Shown: in pieces, positions 27,219 through 35,110 of the stretch
Layout of the letters: each line of letters starts with the position of its first letter
How positions within the stretch are numbered: position 1 is the stretch's first letter
NCBI GenBank assembly: GCA_038746605.1
Contig: JBCDKM010000005.1
Coordinates: 186,001-250,000, forward strand
Direction: 5' to 3'
Length of the DNA: 64,000 nt
From: Rubricoccus sp038746605
GTDB lineage: Bacteria > Bacteroidota > Rhodothermia > Rhodothermales > Rubricoccaceae
Position numbers and translations under genes: made by a program
Notes under the pieces: model-generated
What the model saw: the letters and a program-made list of their open reading frames with translations, nothing else
Databases searched by the model: none
What the model was told of the DNA's origin: nothing

Positions 27219-27269
27219 GGCACGCGAGAGGCCATCGTAAGTTTTGGGCGTCCATCCGATCCGCCCCCG

Positions 27270-29651
27270 ATGCGCCGTTTTCTCTCGCTCGCTCTTCTCC
27301 TCGCGCTCGCTCCACTGGCGGGCTGCGCCAACGCCCAGTCGGCTTCCGAGGCGCCCTCGGCCGACTCGCCCGCCGCAGACGCTCCCGTCGCGGAGGCCCC
27401 ATCCACACCGCCCGCCGAAGACCCGGCCGAGCTGACGCTCCAGAAGCTCTTCGCCTCCGCTGAGTTCTTCGGAGAAGGCTTCCAGGGCGGACGATGGACG
27501 GAGAGCGGCCCCGAACTGCTCTACGTCGAGACCGATCGCGCGGCCGGCACCACCAGCCTCGTCCGCCTCGACCTCACCACCGACGACCGCACGACCGTCA
27601 TCGACGGCTCTGCCCTCGTCAAGGTGGACGGCGACGGCCTCATCGGCATCGAGGACTACGTGTACTCCACAGACGGTACGAAGGTGCTCCTCTACACAGA
27701 CTCCGAGCGCGTCTGGCGCCTCAACACCAAGGGCATCTACTACGTCTACGATGTCGAGTCTGGCGCCATCACGCCCGTCTCGAACCGCGACCGAGGCCTC
27801 CAGATGTTCGCCAAGTTCGACGCCGACGCGAGCCACGTCGCCTTCGTGCGCGACCGCAACCTGTTCGTGACGGATCTCGCGAGTGGAGCCGAGCGCGCCC
27901 TCACGACGAACGGTGGCCCCGGCGCCATCATCAACGGCACCTTCGACTGGGTCTACGAAGAGGAGTTCGGCCTCCGCGACGGCTTCCGCTGGCACCCCGA
28001 GGGCTCGCTCATCGCCTTCTACCAGTTGGACGAATCCAACACGCGCGATTTCCCGATGCAGGACTTCCGCACGCTCTACCCCGAGACGATGAGCTTTCGC
28101 TATCCGAAGGCGGGCGAAACCAACGCTGAGATCCGCGTCGGTGTGGTGGACGCGATGACGGGCGAGACGCTCTTCTTCGACACCGACACCTGGATGGAGG
28201 GCGGCGATGAGACCGAGTACATCGCCGCGATGGGGTGGACCCCGGCCCTCGCGGACGGCCAGCGCGATGTCTGGATGCTCCGCCTCAACCGGGACCAGAA
28301 CCATGTCGATCTCCTCTATGCCGACCCCGCCTCGGGCGAGGTGCGGACCATCCTGGAAGAGACCGTCTCCGCCTATGTCGAGGTCGAGAACGGCTTCTCC
28401 GACACGGAGACCGGCACCATCACGTACCTCGCCGATGGCGAGCACTTCGTGTGGCGCTCCTCGCGCGATGGCTATGCCCATCTCTACCTCTACCGGAACG
28501 ACGGCACGCCCGTCCGCCAGCTCACCACCGGCGACTGGGACGTGACGGACTTCCACGGCATCGACGAGGAGGAGGGCGCGATCTACGTCACGACCACGGC
28601 CGCGAGTGCGATGGAGCGGCACTTGTACCGCATCCCCCTCGCGGGTGGCGACCCGGTCCAGATCACCACCGAGGCGGGATGGCACAGCGTGGATCTCTCG
28701 CGTGACTTCGACTACTTCATCGACCGGTACTCCAACAGCACGACACCCGCGACCACCTCGCTCTACCGCACGAGCGGCGAGCTGGTGAGTGTCCTCGTGG
28801 ACAACCAGGCGCTCATGGACCGGATCGCGGCGTATGAGCTACCGCCCGTCGAGTTCATGACCGTGCCCGCTGCCGACGGGACATCGCTCAACGCCTACCT
28901 GATCAAGCCGCGCGACTTCGACCCGGACCAGGAGTACGGCCTGCTCCTCCATACCTACGGTGGGCCCGGCTCGCAGGAGGTTCGCAACTCGTGGGCCGGT
29001 ACAGAGCGGCTCTGGCATCACTACCTCGCGAACCAGTTCGGTGTGATCGTCGCGGGCGTGGACAACCGAGGGACCGGTGGGCGCGGCTACGCCTTCAAAA
29101 CCGCCACGCAGAACCGGCTCGGTATCCTCGAAGCGGAGGACCAGATCGCTGCTGCGCAGCACTTCTCCGCGATGCCGTTCCTCGACGAGGACCGCACCGG
29201 GATCTGGGGGTGGAGCTACGGCGGGTATCTCTCCCTCCTCGCGATGACCTACGGCGACGGCCCCGAAGTCTTCGAGTCTGGCATCGCCATCGCGCCTGTC
29301 ACCAGCTGGCGGCAGTACGATACCATCTACACCGAGCGCTACCTCTCGACGCCGCAGAAGAACCCTGAGGGCTACGACCTCGGCAGCCCCGTCACCTACG
29401 CCGCGAACCTCGCGGACGACCAGGACCTCCTGATTGTCCACGGCGACGCGGACGACAACGTCCACCCGCAGAACACCTACGTGATGGCGGACGCGCTTCA
29501 GCGCGAGGGCAAGCAGTTCGACATGATGATCTACCCGGGCCGCACGCACGGCATCTACGAGGGCCGGGGCACGCGCCTCCACCTCTACACCATGATGACA
29601 GAGTTCATCCGCGAGAGCCTCGGGATGAGCGGCGAGATGGCCTCGAACTGA
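27270..29651 (+). CDS. Dipeptidyl peptidase IV family (S9) lipoprotein
   Basis: A 793-residue S9 serine peptidase. The N-terminus has a lipobox (LAPLAGC), so it is a membrane-anchored lipoprotein after an Ala/Ser/Pro linker. An eight-bladed DPPIV_N beta-propeller covers about residues 110-540, including the Glu-containing DWVYEEEFGLRDGF that binds the peptide N-terminus in DPPIV. The alpha/beta hydrolase domain has GWSYGGY (Ser649), HGDADDNVH (Asp728) and THGIYEG (His760) as triad. It cleaves X-Pro or X-Ala dipeptides from peptide N-termini outside the cytoplasm. The gene stands alone and is followed by a strong stem-loop. Confidence 0.95.
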   Translation: MRRFLSLALLLALAPLAGCANAQSASEAPSADSPAADAPVAEAPSTPPAEDPAELTLQKLFASAEFFGEGFQGGRWTESGPELLYVETDRAAGTTSLVRLDLTTDDRTTVIDGSALVKVDGDGLIGIEDYVYSTDGTKVLLYTDSERVWRLNTKGIYYVYDVESGAITPVSNRDRGLQMFAKFDADASHVAFVRDRNLFVTDLASGAERALTTNGGPGAIINGTFDWVYEEEFGLRDGFRWHPEGSLIAFYQLDESNTRDFPMQDFRTLYPETMSFRYPKAGETNAEIRVGVVDAMTGETLFFDTDTWMEGGDETEYIAAMGWTPALADGQRDVWMLRLNRDQNHVDLLYADPASGEVRTILEETVSAYVEVENGFSDTETGTITYLADGEHFVWRSSRDGYAHLYLYRNDGTPVRQLTTGDWDVTDFHGIDEEEGAIYVTTTAASAMERHLYRIPLAGGDPVQITTEAGWHSVDLSRDFDYFIDRYSNSTTPATTSLYRTSGELVSVLVDNQALMDRIAAYELPPVEFMTVPAADGTSLNAYLIKPRDFDPDQEYGLLLHTYGGPGSQEVRNSWAGTERLWHHYLANQFGVIVAGVDNRGTGGRGYAFKTATQNRLGILEAEDQIAAAQHFSAMPFLDEDRTGIWGWSYGGYLSLLAMTYGDGPEVFESGIAIAPVTSWRQYDTIYTERYLSTPQKNPEGYDLGSPVTYAANLADDQDLLIVHGDADDNVHPQNTYVMADALQREGKQFDMMIYPGRTHGIYEGRGTRLHLYTMMTEFIRESLGMSGEMASN

Positions 29652-29676
29652 GCCACCTGACCGGATGCATCGCCGG

Positions 29677-29710
29677 CGGGGCGGGAGGGAAGCCTCTCGC
29701 CCCGTTCTCG
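29677..29710 (+). terminator. Stem-loop terminator after S9 peptidase
   Basis: CGGGGCGGGAGG pairs with CCTCTCGCCCCG (12 pairs, one G-T wobble) around a GAAG loop, 26 bases past the stop. It is followed by TTCTCGTTCTG, a weak T-rich tail. Confidence 0.7.
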
Positions 29711-29715
29711 TTCTG

Positions 29716-29751
29716 TCCGCCTCGGGTGGCGCGTGGGGGTACCGAGGCGGA
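29716..29751. repeat. Palindromic GC repeat, long form, upstream of recA
   Basis: The arms TCCGCCTCGG and CCGAGGCGGA have a loop containing GCGTGG. It lies in the roughly 300-base gap before recA, which otherwise holds only a terminator. I see no convincing LexA/SOS box there. Confidence 0.82.
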
Positions 29752-29953
29752 CGAGGGCGGACCTTCGGGCGGGCTGTTACGTTTGCCTCCATCGCGTGTC
29801 TCATGCAGAAGCGCAGGTCCCGGGCACCCTGTGACGTGCGGGTGACACCCCGCCGGATCTACCCTGCGCTGTTCGCTATCCCCCGTGCCAGAGGGGCCAC
29901 CCATTCAGGCCGTCCTCGCACTCATCAGCCGCTCCTTCCCGGAGCCTGCCCTC

Positions 29954-31024
29954 ATGGCAACCCACGACAACGCCCGCGACGCCGCCGCCAAGGCCAAGGC
30001 GCTCGAGCTGGCGATGAAGCAGATCGATAAGCAGTTCGGCAAAGGCGCCGTCATGAAGATGGGCGATGCGCCGCCCGTCGAGATGGACGCGGTCTCTACC
30101 GGCTCGCTCACCCTGGACCACGCTCTCGGCATCGGGGGAGTGCCGCGAGGGCGCATCGTCGAGATCTACGGCCCGGAGTCCTCCGGCAAGACGACCCTCG
30201 CGACGCAAATCATCGCCGAGGCCCAGAAGCTCGGAGGCCAGTGCGCCTTCATCGACGCGGAGCACGCGTTCGACCCGACCTACGCCGAGAAGCTCGGCGT
30301 CAACACGGACGACCTCCTGATGAGTCAGCCAGACACCGGCGAGCAGGCGCTGGAGATCTGCGACATGCTTGTGCGCTCGGGTGCGCTGGACGTGGTGGTC
30401 ATCGACTCCGTCGCCGCGCTCGTGCCGAAGGCAGAGATCGAGGGCGAGATGGGCGCGAGCCACGTCGGCATTCAGGCGCGGCTGATGAGCCAGGCGCTCC
30501 GCAAGCTGACCGGCACCATCAAGCGCACCAACACCATCCTGATCTTCATCAACCAGATCCGAATGAAGATCGGCGTCATGTTCGGCTCGCCCGAGACGAC
30601 CGCCGGTGGCCGTGCGCTCAAGTTCTACTCCTCCGTCCGCATGGACATCCGTCGCATTGGCGCGATCAAGGACGGGCAGGAGGTCGTCGGCAACCGGACG
30701 CGCGTCAAGATTGTCAAGAACAAGGTGGCGCCGCCGTTCCGCCAGGCAGAGTTCGACATCATCTACGGCGAGGGCGTATCCAGCCTCGGCGAGCTGATCG
30801 ACCTCGGGCTGGAGCACGACGTGATCCAGAAGTCCGGTTCGTGGTACTCCTACGGCGAGGTCCGCATCGGACAGGGCCGCGACGCGACGAAGCAGTGGCT
30901 CCGCGAGGAGGACGGCTATCGCGAGGAGGTCAAGCACAAGGTCAAGGTGGCTCTCGGGATGGTTCCGGAGGACGCCGAGGCAGACTTGCCCGCCAACGGC
31001 CAACTCGTAGAGGAGGAGGCGTAG
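29954..31024 (+). CDS. recA: Recombinase RecA
   Basis: A 356-residue RecA, normal length. The Walker A motif is GPESSGKTTLA and the Walker B/AFID region reads CAFIDAEHAFDPTYAEKLGV. The signature NQIRMKIGVMFGSPETTAGG (split over DNA-binding loop L2) is intact. It coats single-stranded DNA, drives strand exchange and stimulates LexA-type self-cleavage. The frame is open upstream to 29885, but ATG 29954 (MATHDNARDAAAKA) matches homologues. It is the last normal-composition gene before the AT-rich island, which begins just after its stop codon. Confidence 0.98.
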   Translation: MATHDNARDAAAKAKALELAMKQIDKQFGKGAVMKMGDAPPVEMDAVSTGSLTLDHALGIGGVPRGRIVEIYGPESSGKTTLATQIIAEAQKLGGQCAFIDAEHAFDPTYAEKLGVNTDDLLMSQPDTGEQALEICDMLVRSGALDVVVIDSVAALVPKAEIEGEMGASHVGIQARLMSQALRKLTGTIKRTNTILIFINQIRMKIGVMFGSPETTAGGRALKFYSSVRMDIRRIGAIKDGQEVVGNRTRVKIVKNKVAPPFRQAEFDIIYGEGVSSLGELIDLGLEHDVIQKSGSWYSYGEVRIGQGRDATKQWLREEDGYREEVKHKVKVALGMVPEDAEADLPANGQLVEEEA

Positions 31025-31057
31025 TTGGTTTTCCGACTTCCGCTCGATTCTGAGTAG

Positions 31058-31082
31058 CCGCTGCCTGTATCATAGGCAGCGG
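31058..31082 (+). terminator. Stem-loop after recA
   Basis: A perfect 9-base-pair stem (CCGCTGCCT / AGGCAGCGG) with loop GTATCAT begins 34 bases after the recA stop. There is no strong T run, so it is a probable but unproven recA terminator. The next 100 bases hold no gene I can support. Confidence 0.6.
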
Positions 31083-31190
31083 TTAAAGCCCTTGGAACTA
31101 CGAGCGAAGATTCGTGAACTGTGGTGTCAGCCATTTGAACACCTGCTCGCTCCTTTTGCATGCCGCGATCATGAACTTCTCTCTGCATAA

Positions 31191-31253
31191 AGTACGAGCA
31201 CGTTCATTTCTTATAGTTCAGCTGATGCGCAGCATGCGGCAGGTGTAAGGGGG
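31191..31253 (+). other. In-frame start of the SEFIR domain lacking a start codon
   Basis: Directly after a TAA at 31188-31190, the frame of the SEFIR gene reads STFISYSSADAQHAAGVRG and then joins its TTG at 31254. FISYSS plus a following Asp is the diagnostic first-strand box of TIR/SEFIR domains, so this stretch is clearly part of the domain. There is no ATG, GTG or TTG in it. An ATG at 31171 lies in another frame (MNFSLHKVRARS...). A frameshift near 31190-31205, a rare start (ATT at 31206), or a sequence error is needed. Confidence 0.75.
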
Positions 31254-32705
31254 TTGAGGAACAGATTAGAAGAGCATGGAATTAAATGTATTATAGATAT
31301 CGATCATGGCTTGCCTTCGAATGGTTGGCTCGGATGGATGGAAGATTGGATTGGAAAATCAGACTATGTATTAGTAGTTTTTTCTTCTGGTTACGGAGAA
31401 CCCAATAGCCTGCCTGGCGTCGCGGGAAAGGGGAAGGGGTCGATATTTGAATATAGGCTAATACGTCAGCATATTTATGACAATAACGGAGAGAACAATA
31501 AATTTATACCAGTTATTCTTAGTGAGTCAGACATAGAATATGTGAAGATATACATGAAAGGATATACAATATTTAATGTTGGTATAGAGTCCCAGCTGTC
31601 AGCCCTGATCAGACTGCTGAAGTTTGGTCCATCCAGCTCAATTGGTGGAATTGGGGATCTTACTTTGGGTAGGGCAGATTCATTCGTCTCAAAGGGTTAT
31701 TCCGAAAAAGTGATCCCGCTGAAGACGAAGGGTGATATCGCTGGTACGGTAGCTAGTCTTGTGGACAAGAATAGTTCTTTGTACCGAGCCGATCATGCCG
31801 ACTATGGGGATATATACGAGCTTAATAGCTCTTTTTTTGTCAGAGTAATTGGAGAGTTTATGGATAGATTCAAAGAAATAGATGGGCTGAGGCACATGCA
31901 CATATCGAAGGTTTTTGAGCAGATCGTAATAAGTCCCAAGATCAATGACTTTGATATCACATGCCTGAGAGCTGTGCGGGATTCGTCAAAGTTTACGAGT
32001 TCGGATCGTTCGTTATTAGTTGGCGCGCTAAGTCTCAGTTCGATTGCCAATTCAGGAGATGGGAGAATTGGATTGTTATTAGACTTTCTTGGCGATTTCG
32101 AAGAAGACGTTTGGCAACGTGCGCTTGTAGGTCTCGTACTTTCCCTGCAGAGCGAAGATAGGATCGCCCGTCTGTCTCAAAAGGAGGCAAGGAGAATTGA
32201 AGTGTTGAGAAGCTACCCTCAGATTTATCAGCATGTACTTTATATTTCATATATATTGACTAATAGGCGGTATAATATTTCGAATACACTTGACTCGATC
32301 CCGAGGCGGCTAATCGAGTTTTTTTTCAATGACATATCTGCGTCCACTGGATATATCTTTAATGATAATGACTATGAAGATATTTTGGACTATATGGCTG
32401 AGAATGAGTTAAATCCAGCAGGCTTAGACTTTGGTATTTCTGGATTCTTTAGCAGGATGAGCTCTTGGTTTTTGGACTTTAGTAGTGATTCCGGAATTGT
32501 ACGCGGCTTAGTTTCGGATCGTCCAAACGACAAAGTTCTGCGACGCCTGGTTGAGGGTCTGGCGTCAAACCAGGCTATTGAGAACATAGATAAACATTTA
32601 ATGCTTCTTAACTATAGCGATCTAGATTTGTCTGACATAGAGTATATAGAAACGTTTGACTATGATTACTATAAAAAAAGGCGTCCTTGGTTGGATATCA
32701 AATAG
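31254..32705 (+). CDS. SEFIR/TIR-like domain protein (candidate defence effector)
   Basis: From the first canonical start (TTG) 483 residues follow; 21 more in-frame residues upstream complete the domain. The SEFIR features run in order: FISYSS (upstream), LEEHGIKCIIDID, GWLGWMEDWIGKSDYVLVVF, then KGKGSIFEYRLIRQHIY with Glu66 as candidate catalytic Glu, and KFIPVILSES. Bacterial SEFIR/TIR domains act in anti-phage defence, typically by consuming NAD+. The remaining 340 residues (to IKIK-like DYYKKRRPWLDIK) are helical and unfamiliar, possibly a sensor domain. The codon use and composition are AT-rich and foreign. An A7 run sits at the end of the gene, where a shift joins it to the TPR gene. 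Confidence 0.78.
   Translation: MRNRLEEHGIKCIIDIDHGLPSNGWLGWMEDWIGKSDYVLVVFSSGYGEPNSLPGVAGKGKGSIFEYRLIRQHIYDNNGENNKFIPVILSESDIEYVKIYMKGYTIFNVGIESQLSALIRLLKFGPSSSIGGIGDLTLGRADSFVSKGYSEKVIPLKTKGDIAGTVASLVDKNSSLYRADHADYGDIYELNSSFFVRVIGEFMDRFKEIDGLRHMHISKVFEQIVISPKINDFDITCLRAVRDSSKFTSSDRSLLVGALSLSSIANSGDGRIGLLLDFLGDFEEDVWQRALVGLVLSLQSEDRIARLSQKEARRIEVLRSYPQIYQHVLYISYILTNRRYNISNTLDSIPRRLIEFFFNDISASTGYIFNDNDYEDILDYMAENELNPAGLDFGISGFFSRMSSWFLDFSSDSGIVRGLVSDRPNDKVLRRLVEGLASNQAIENIDKHLMLLNYSDLDLSDIEYIETFDYDYYKKRRPWLDIK
32672..32680 (+). other. A7 run at the SEFIR/TPR gene junction
   Basis: The sequence TAAAAAAAG contains seven A. In the SEFIR frame the codons are AAA AAA AGG. Slipping back one base at AAA leads into AAG GCG TCC TTG and thus directly into the TPR frame. 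Just upstream, the TPR frame is closed by TAA at 32672. Ribosomal or transcriptional slippage, or a homopolymer error, would give one SEFIR-TPR protein. Confidence 0.55.
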
Positions 32706-33412
32706 ATGATACCATGGTATACTATACCAAGATAATTAGAGAAATGTATAGATTTTATGGCCTATTCGGGGGTGTAAATCAGTCAAGCGCCGACTTTGAG
32801 AAATCTGTCAGTCTTGGCGCTGGTGTCTCGGCGATTGTTGGTAGAAAAGCTGCTAAGAGGCTGAAGGCCGATCAGCTCTATATGGACGGTGTTCATTACG
32901 AGGCAGCTCGTAGCTACTACGAAATAATTGCCGGTGGGTCAGCAGACGAAGAGATTGTTGTGAAGTTGGGCGACTGTTTGTGGGCAGCAAGCATGTCTCT
33001 TGAGGCGGCAGAAGTCTATGCGAGTGTTGAAGACTTGTTTGGTCTTGATGTGGAAAAGATCCAGAGAATTGTTATTGGATACTTGAGGGCAGGTAAAGCT
33101 GTAGAGTCTATAGGTGTTCTGAAGGGAATTTTGAGTAGGCTTGTCGATTTGGAAATAGATGACATGTGGGTCTACTACTATCTTGGCTTGGCATACGAGC
33201 AGGCAGAAGAATGGAGCGAGTGCGTGAGGTACATGAGTGTATGTATTGAAAATGGTGAAGACGACGTTGGTGCGTGTGCCTCAGTGGCTTATGCTCTTCA
33301 AAGGTTAGGCAACCACGATACTGCCGCTCACCTGCTCGAAGAGTGTCTAAGGATAGAGCCAGAATACAGGTATGCATTTACGGTTCTAAAAAAAAGATAT
33401 AAATATGTATAA
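32687..33412 (+). CDS. TPR repeat protein in the SEFIR island
   Basis: A 241-residue protein overlapping the SEFIR gene by 19 bases. It is all-helical: about residues 60-230 hold TPR-like units such as HYEAARSYYEII, YYYLGLAYEQAEEWSECVRY and ASVAYALQRLGNHDTAAHLLEE. A TPR domain often senses a partner in defence proteins. The TTG at 32687 is the only start overlapping the SEFIR gene; an ATG at 32714 (MVYYTKIIREMYRF) is the alternative independent start. It could instead be the C-terminal half of a SEFIR-TPR fusion split by a frameshift. AT-rich, like its neighbours. Confidence 0.72.
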   Translation: MVGYQIDDTMVYYTKIIREMYRFYGLFGGVNQSSADFEKSVSLGAGVSAIVGRKAAKRLKADQLYMDGVHYEAARSYYEIIAGGSADEEIVVKLGDCLWAASMSLEAAEVYASVEDLFGLDVEKIQRIVIGYLRAGKAVESIGVLKGILSRLVDLEIDDMWVYYYLGLAYEQAEEWSECVRYMSVCIENGEDDVGACASVAYALQRLGNHDTAAHLLEECLRIEPEYRYAFTVLKKRYKYV

Positions 33413-33791
33413 CAAAATAAAACACCTTGAGATGCTCCAGGCGATCATTTCTAGGATGTCGTCAAATTCGCTTGATGTAAAAGGCTGGTCTGTCACTGTC
33501 TCTATGTCGCTTTTGGTTTTAGTATTGGCGAATGATATAAAGGGAGGTATTGTGGTAACTATAACAATATTAATATTATTTTGGCTTGTCGATTCTTACT
33601 ATCTTGCTGTTGAGCGTGCCTTTAGGGAGCTATTTCAATTAGTTATTGACGGCAAGGTGGGGGAATATCGTTTTGCCCCTGGCAGAATCCAGGTATTATT
33701 TGTGCTAAGGGCGGCTGCATCCATTCCTAGTATTGTTTTATATTTAGGTGGTATTTTTGTATGTGTTGTCGCTGGCTTGATGCAAAAGTAG
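33405..33791 (+). CDS. Small membrane protein in the SEFIR island
   Basis: A 128-residue protein overlapping the TPR gene by eight bases (ATGTATAA), so translationally coupled. It begins MYNKIKHLEMLQAIISRMSS and continues SLDVKGWSVTVSMSLLVLVL. This KHLEM(I/L)Q..I.RM..NS...KGW pattern is, to my memory, a recurring small membrane family seen beside TIR/SEFIR-type genes. Three or four hydrophobic segments follow (about 35-50, 55-70, 95-125). It could be a membrane-disrupting partner, a sensor or an immunity protein. The function is unknown. Confidence 0.72.
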   Translation: MYNKIKHLEMLQAIISRMSSNSLDVKGWSVTVSMSLLVLVLANDIKGGIVVTITILILFWLVDSYYLAVERAFRELFQLVIDGKVGEYRFAPGRIQVLFVLRAAASIPSIVLYLGGIFVCVVAGLMQK

Positions 33792-33909
33792 TCCTTATAT
33801 TATGGTAGATCGGTCGGGTTGGTTTTATTCCATCTGGTGTAGTATTCGGTGCCCGTCTCTTTTGTTCAATCAGGTTGGATCCCCGGGCGGCGGCGCTCGT
33901 TTTTATGGC

Positions 33910-34641
33910 ATGCGCCGATCTACTTGCGCGCCTCTCGCGGCGCTTTTTGTCCTCGCCTCGCTGGCGTCTTCTCTCGCCGAGGCCCAGTCGTCCGACAGCC
34001 TCCGAGTCTCTGCCGAGGCGGACCAGGCGACCCTCCCTCCCGAGACGGCAGGGATCGACGTTCGCCTCCTCCGCAGCATCTACGAGGTGGACGAGGGCGC
34101 TTTCCCGATTATGATGACGGTCGCGAACGAGAGCTCGTACCCGGTCTATTTCACAGCGGCGCCCCTGCTCCTCGGCGGTACGCTGCTCACGGATGCCGAC
34201 ACCCGCCCGGCGATCCGCCTCGCGATCTCTCAGGCCGCGACCGTCGGCGCGACGTTCATCTCGAAGCGCCTGGTGAACCGCCCCCGGCCCTACGTGGCGG
34301 TGGAAGGCATCGAGGCGCGCGACCGGCAGCATCAGGGCGACCGGATTCTCGACCCGTACTCGTTCCCGTCGGGGCACACCTCGTCTGCGTTCGCCATCGC
34401 GACGTCACTCAGCGCCTCGTACCCGGAGTGGTACGTCATCGTGCCGAGCATGGCGTGGGCCTCGGCCGTGGGCGTCTCGCGCGCGTGGCTGGGCGTCCAT
34501 TATCCGTCCGACATCCTCGTCGGTGCGGGCCTCGGGGCGGGCACCGCGCTCCTCGTGCATCTGCTAGTCCCCGACGACGAGGACGAGATCAACCTGGAGG
34601 GCGTATCCGCGCCCATCGTCACGGTTCGTTTTCCGCTCTAA
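33910..34641 (+). CDS. PAP2 superfamily phosphatase
   Basis: A 243-residue exported or membrane PAP2-type phosphatase. A signal peptide (MRRSTCAPLAALFVLASLASS) precedes the three catalytic motifs: KRLVNRPRPY, PSGHTSSAFA and SRAWLGVHYPSD, with the His of the third as nucleophile. It likely removes phosphate from a lipid such as undecaprenyl pyrophosphate or phosphatidic acid on the outer face of the membrane. An earlier in-frame ATG at 33802 overlaps AT-rich island DNA and is rejected. It is the first normal-composition gene after the island; RidA follows 14 bases after its stop. Confidence 0.92.
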   Translation: MRRSTCAPLAALFVLASLASSLAEAQSSDSLRVSAEADQATLPPETAGIDVRLLRSIYEVDEGAFPIMMTVANESSYPVYFTAAPLLLGGTLLTDADTRPAIRLAISQAATVGATFISKRLVNRPRPYVAVEGIEARDRQHQGDRILDPYSFPSGHTSSAFAIATSLSASYPEWYVIVPSMAWASAVGVSRAWLGVHYPSDILVGAGLGAGTALLVHLLVPDDEDEINLEGVSAPIVTVRFPL

Positions 34642-34655
34642 CCCTCTGTTTCACC

Positions 34656-35042
34656 ATGACACCACGCGAACGATACAGCAGCGGCGCTCCCTGGGAGCCC
34701 ATCGTCGGGTACTCCCGCGCCATCAAGGTCGGCGACCGCATCCTCGTGGCGGGCACGACGGCCGTGGACGACGAGGGCGCCGTCGTGGGGAAGAACGCCT
34801 ACGAGCAGGCCATCTTCGTTTTCGAGAAGTGCATCCGCGCGATTGAGGCGCTGGGCGGGACGGTGGACCACATCGTGCAGACGCGGATCTACGTCGTGGA
34901 CATCGGCAACACGGCGCACGACGTGGCGCGCGCGCATCAGCACTGCCTCGCGGACACGATGCCGGTCTCGACGATGGTGGGGGTGAACGCGCTGGTCGAT
35001 CCGCAGTTGATCGTCGAAGTCGAGATGGAGGCGGTGCTGTAG
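34656..35042 (+). CDS. RidA family protein
   Basis: A 128-residue RidA/YjgF/UK114 family member. Enamine/imine deaminases of this family relieve 2-aminoacrylate stress. Conserved points are AIKVGDRILVAGTTAVDDEG, the trimer-interface NAYEQA and the catalytic-side RIYVVDI plus VGVNALVDPQLIVEVEMEAV. The active-site Arg of archetypal RidA falls near RIYV here, so activity is plausible but the subfamily is uncertain. It follows the PAP2 gene by 14 bases and may share its transcript. Confidence 0.92.
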   Translation: MTPRERYSSGAPWEPIVGYSRAIKVGDRILVAGTTAVDDEGAVVGKNAYEQAIFVFEKCIRAIEALGGTVDHIVQTRIYVVDIGNTAHDVARAHQHCLADTMPVSTMVGVNALVDPQLIVEVEMEAVL

Positions 35043-35047
35043 GGGTC

Positions 35048-35070
35048 TCCGCCTCGGGATCGAGGCGGGG
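35048..35070. repeat. Palindromic GC repeat, short form
   Basis: TCCGCCTCGG-GA-TCGAGGCGGG begins five bases after the RidA stop. The next gene is in the same direction 41 bases on. Confidence 0.8.
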
Positions 35071-35110
35071 GGAGCCGGGTATCATCCCGCCTTGTCTTCC
35101 GGTCCCGCCC

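Larger units (their letters stand above)
31024..33826. mobile_element. AT-rich genomic island behind recA bounded by GTTGGTTTT direct repeats
   Basis: Base composition changes sharply from about two-thirds or more G+C outside to far lower inside (a sample line at 31501 has 17 G+C of 60). The left boundary is right at the recA stop and the right boundary is before the PAP2 gene. The 9-base sequence GTTGGTTTT occurs at 31024-31032 and again at 33818-33826. The segment carries three same-strand genes (SEFIR-like, TPR, membrane). There is no integrase or transposase, so the mechanism of insertion is unknown and the repeat could be chance. Confidence 0.6.

Noticed and set aside
29650..29953. SOS/LexA operator before recA
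   Set aside because: I looked for an inverted CTG/GAAC-type box and saw none that I could support; the gap holds a terminator and a palindromic repeat.
31058..31110. Possible tRNA at the recA/island junction as an insertion site
   Set aside because: A single 9-pair hairpin is present, but no cloverleaf arms or GGTTCRA motif can be drawn.
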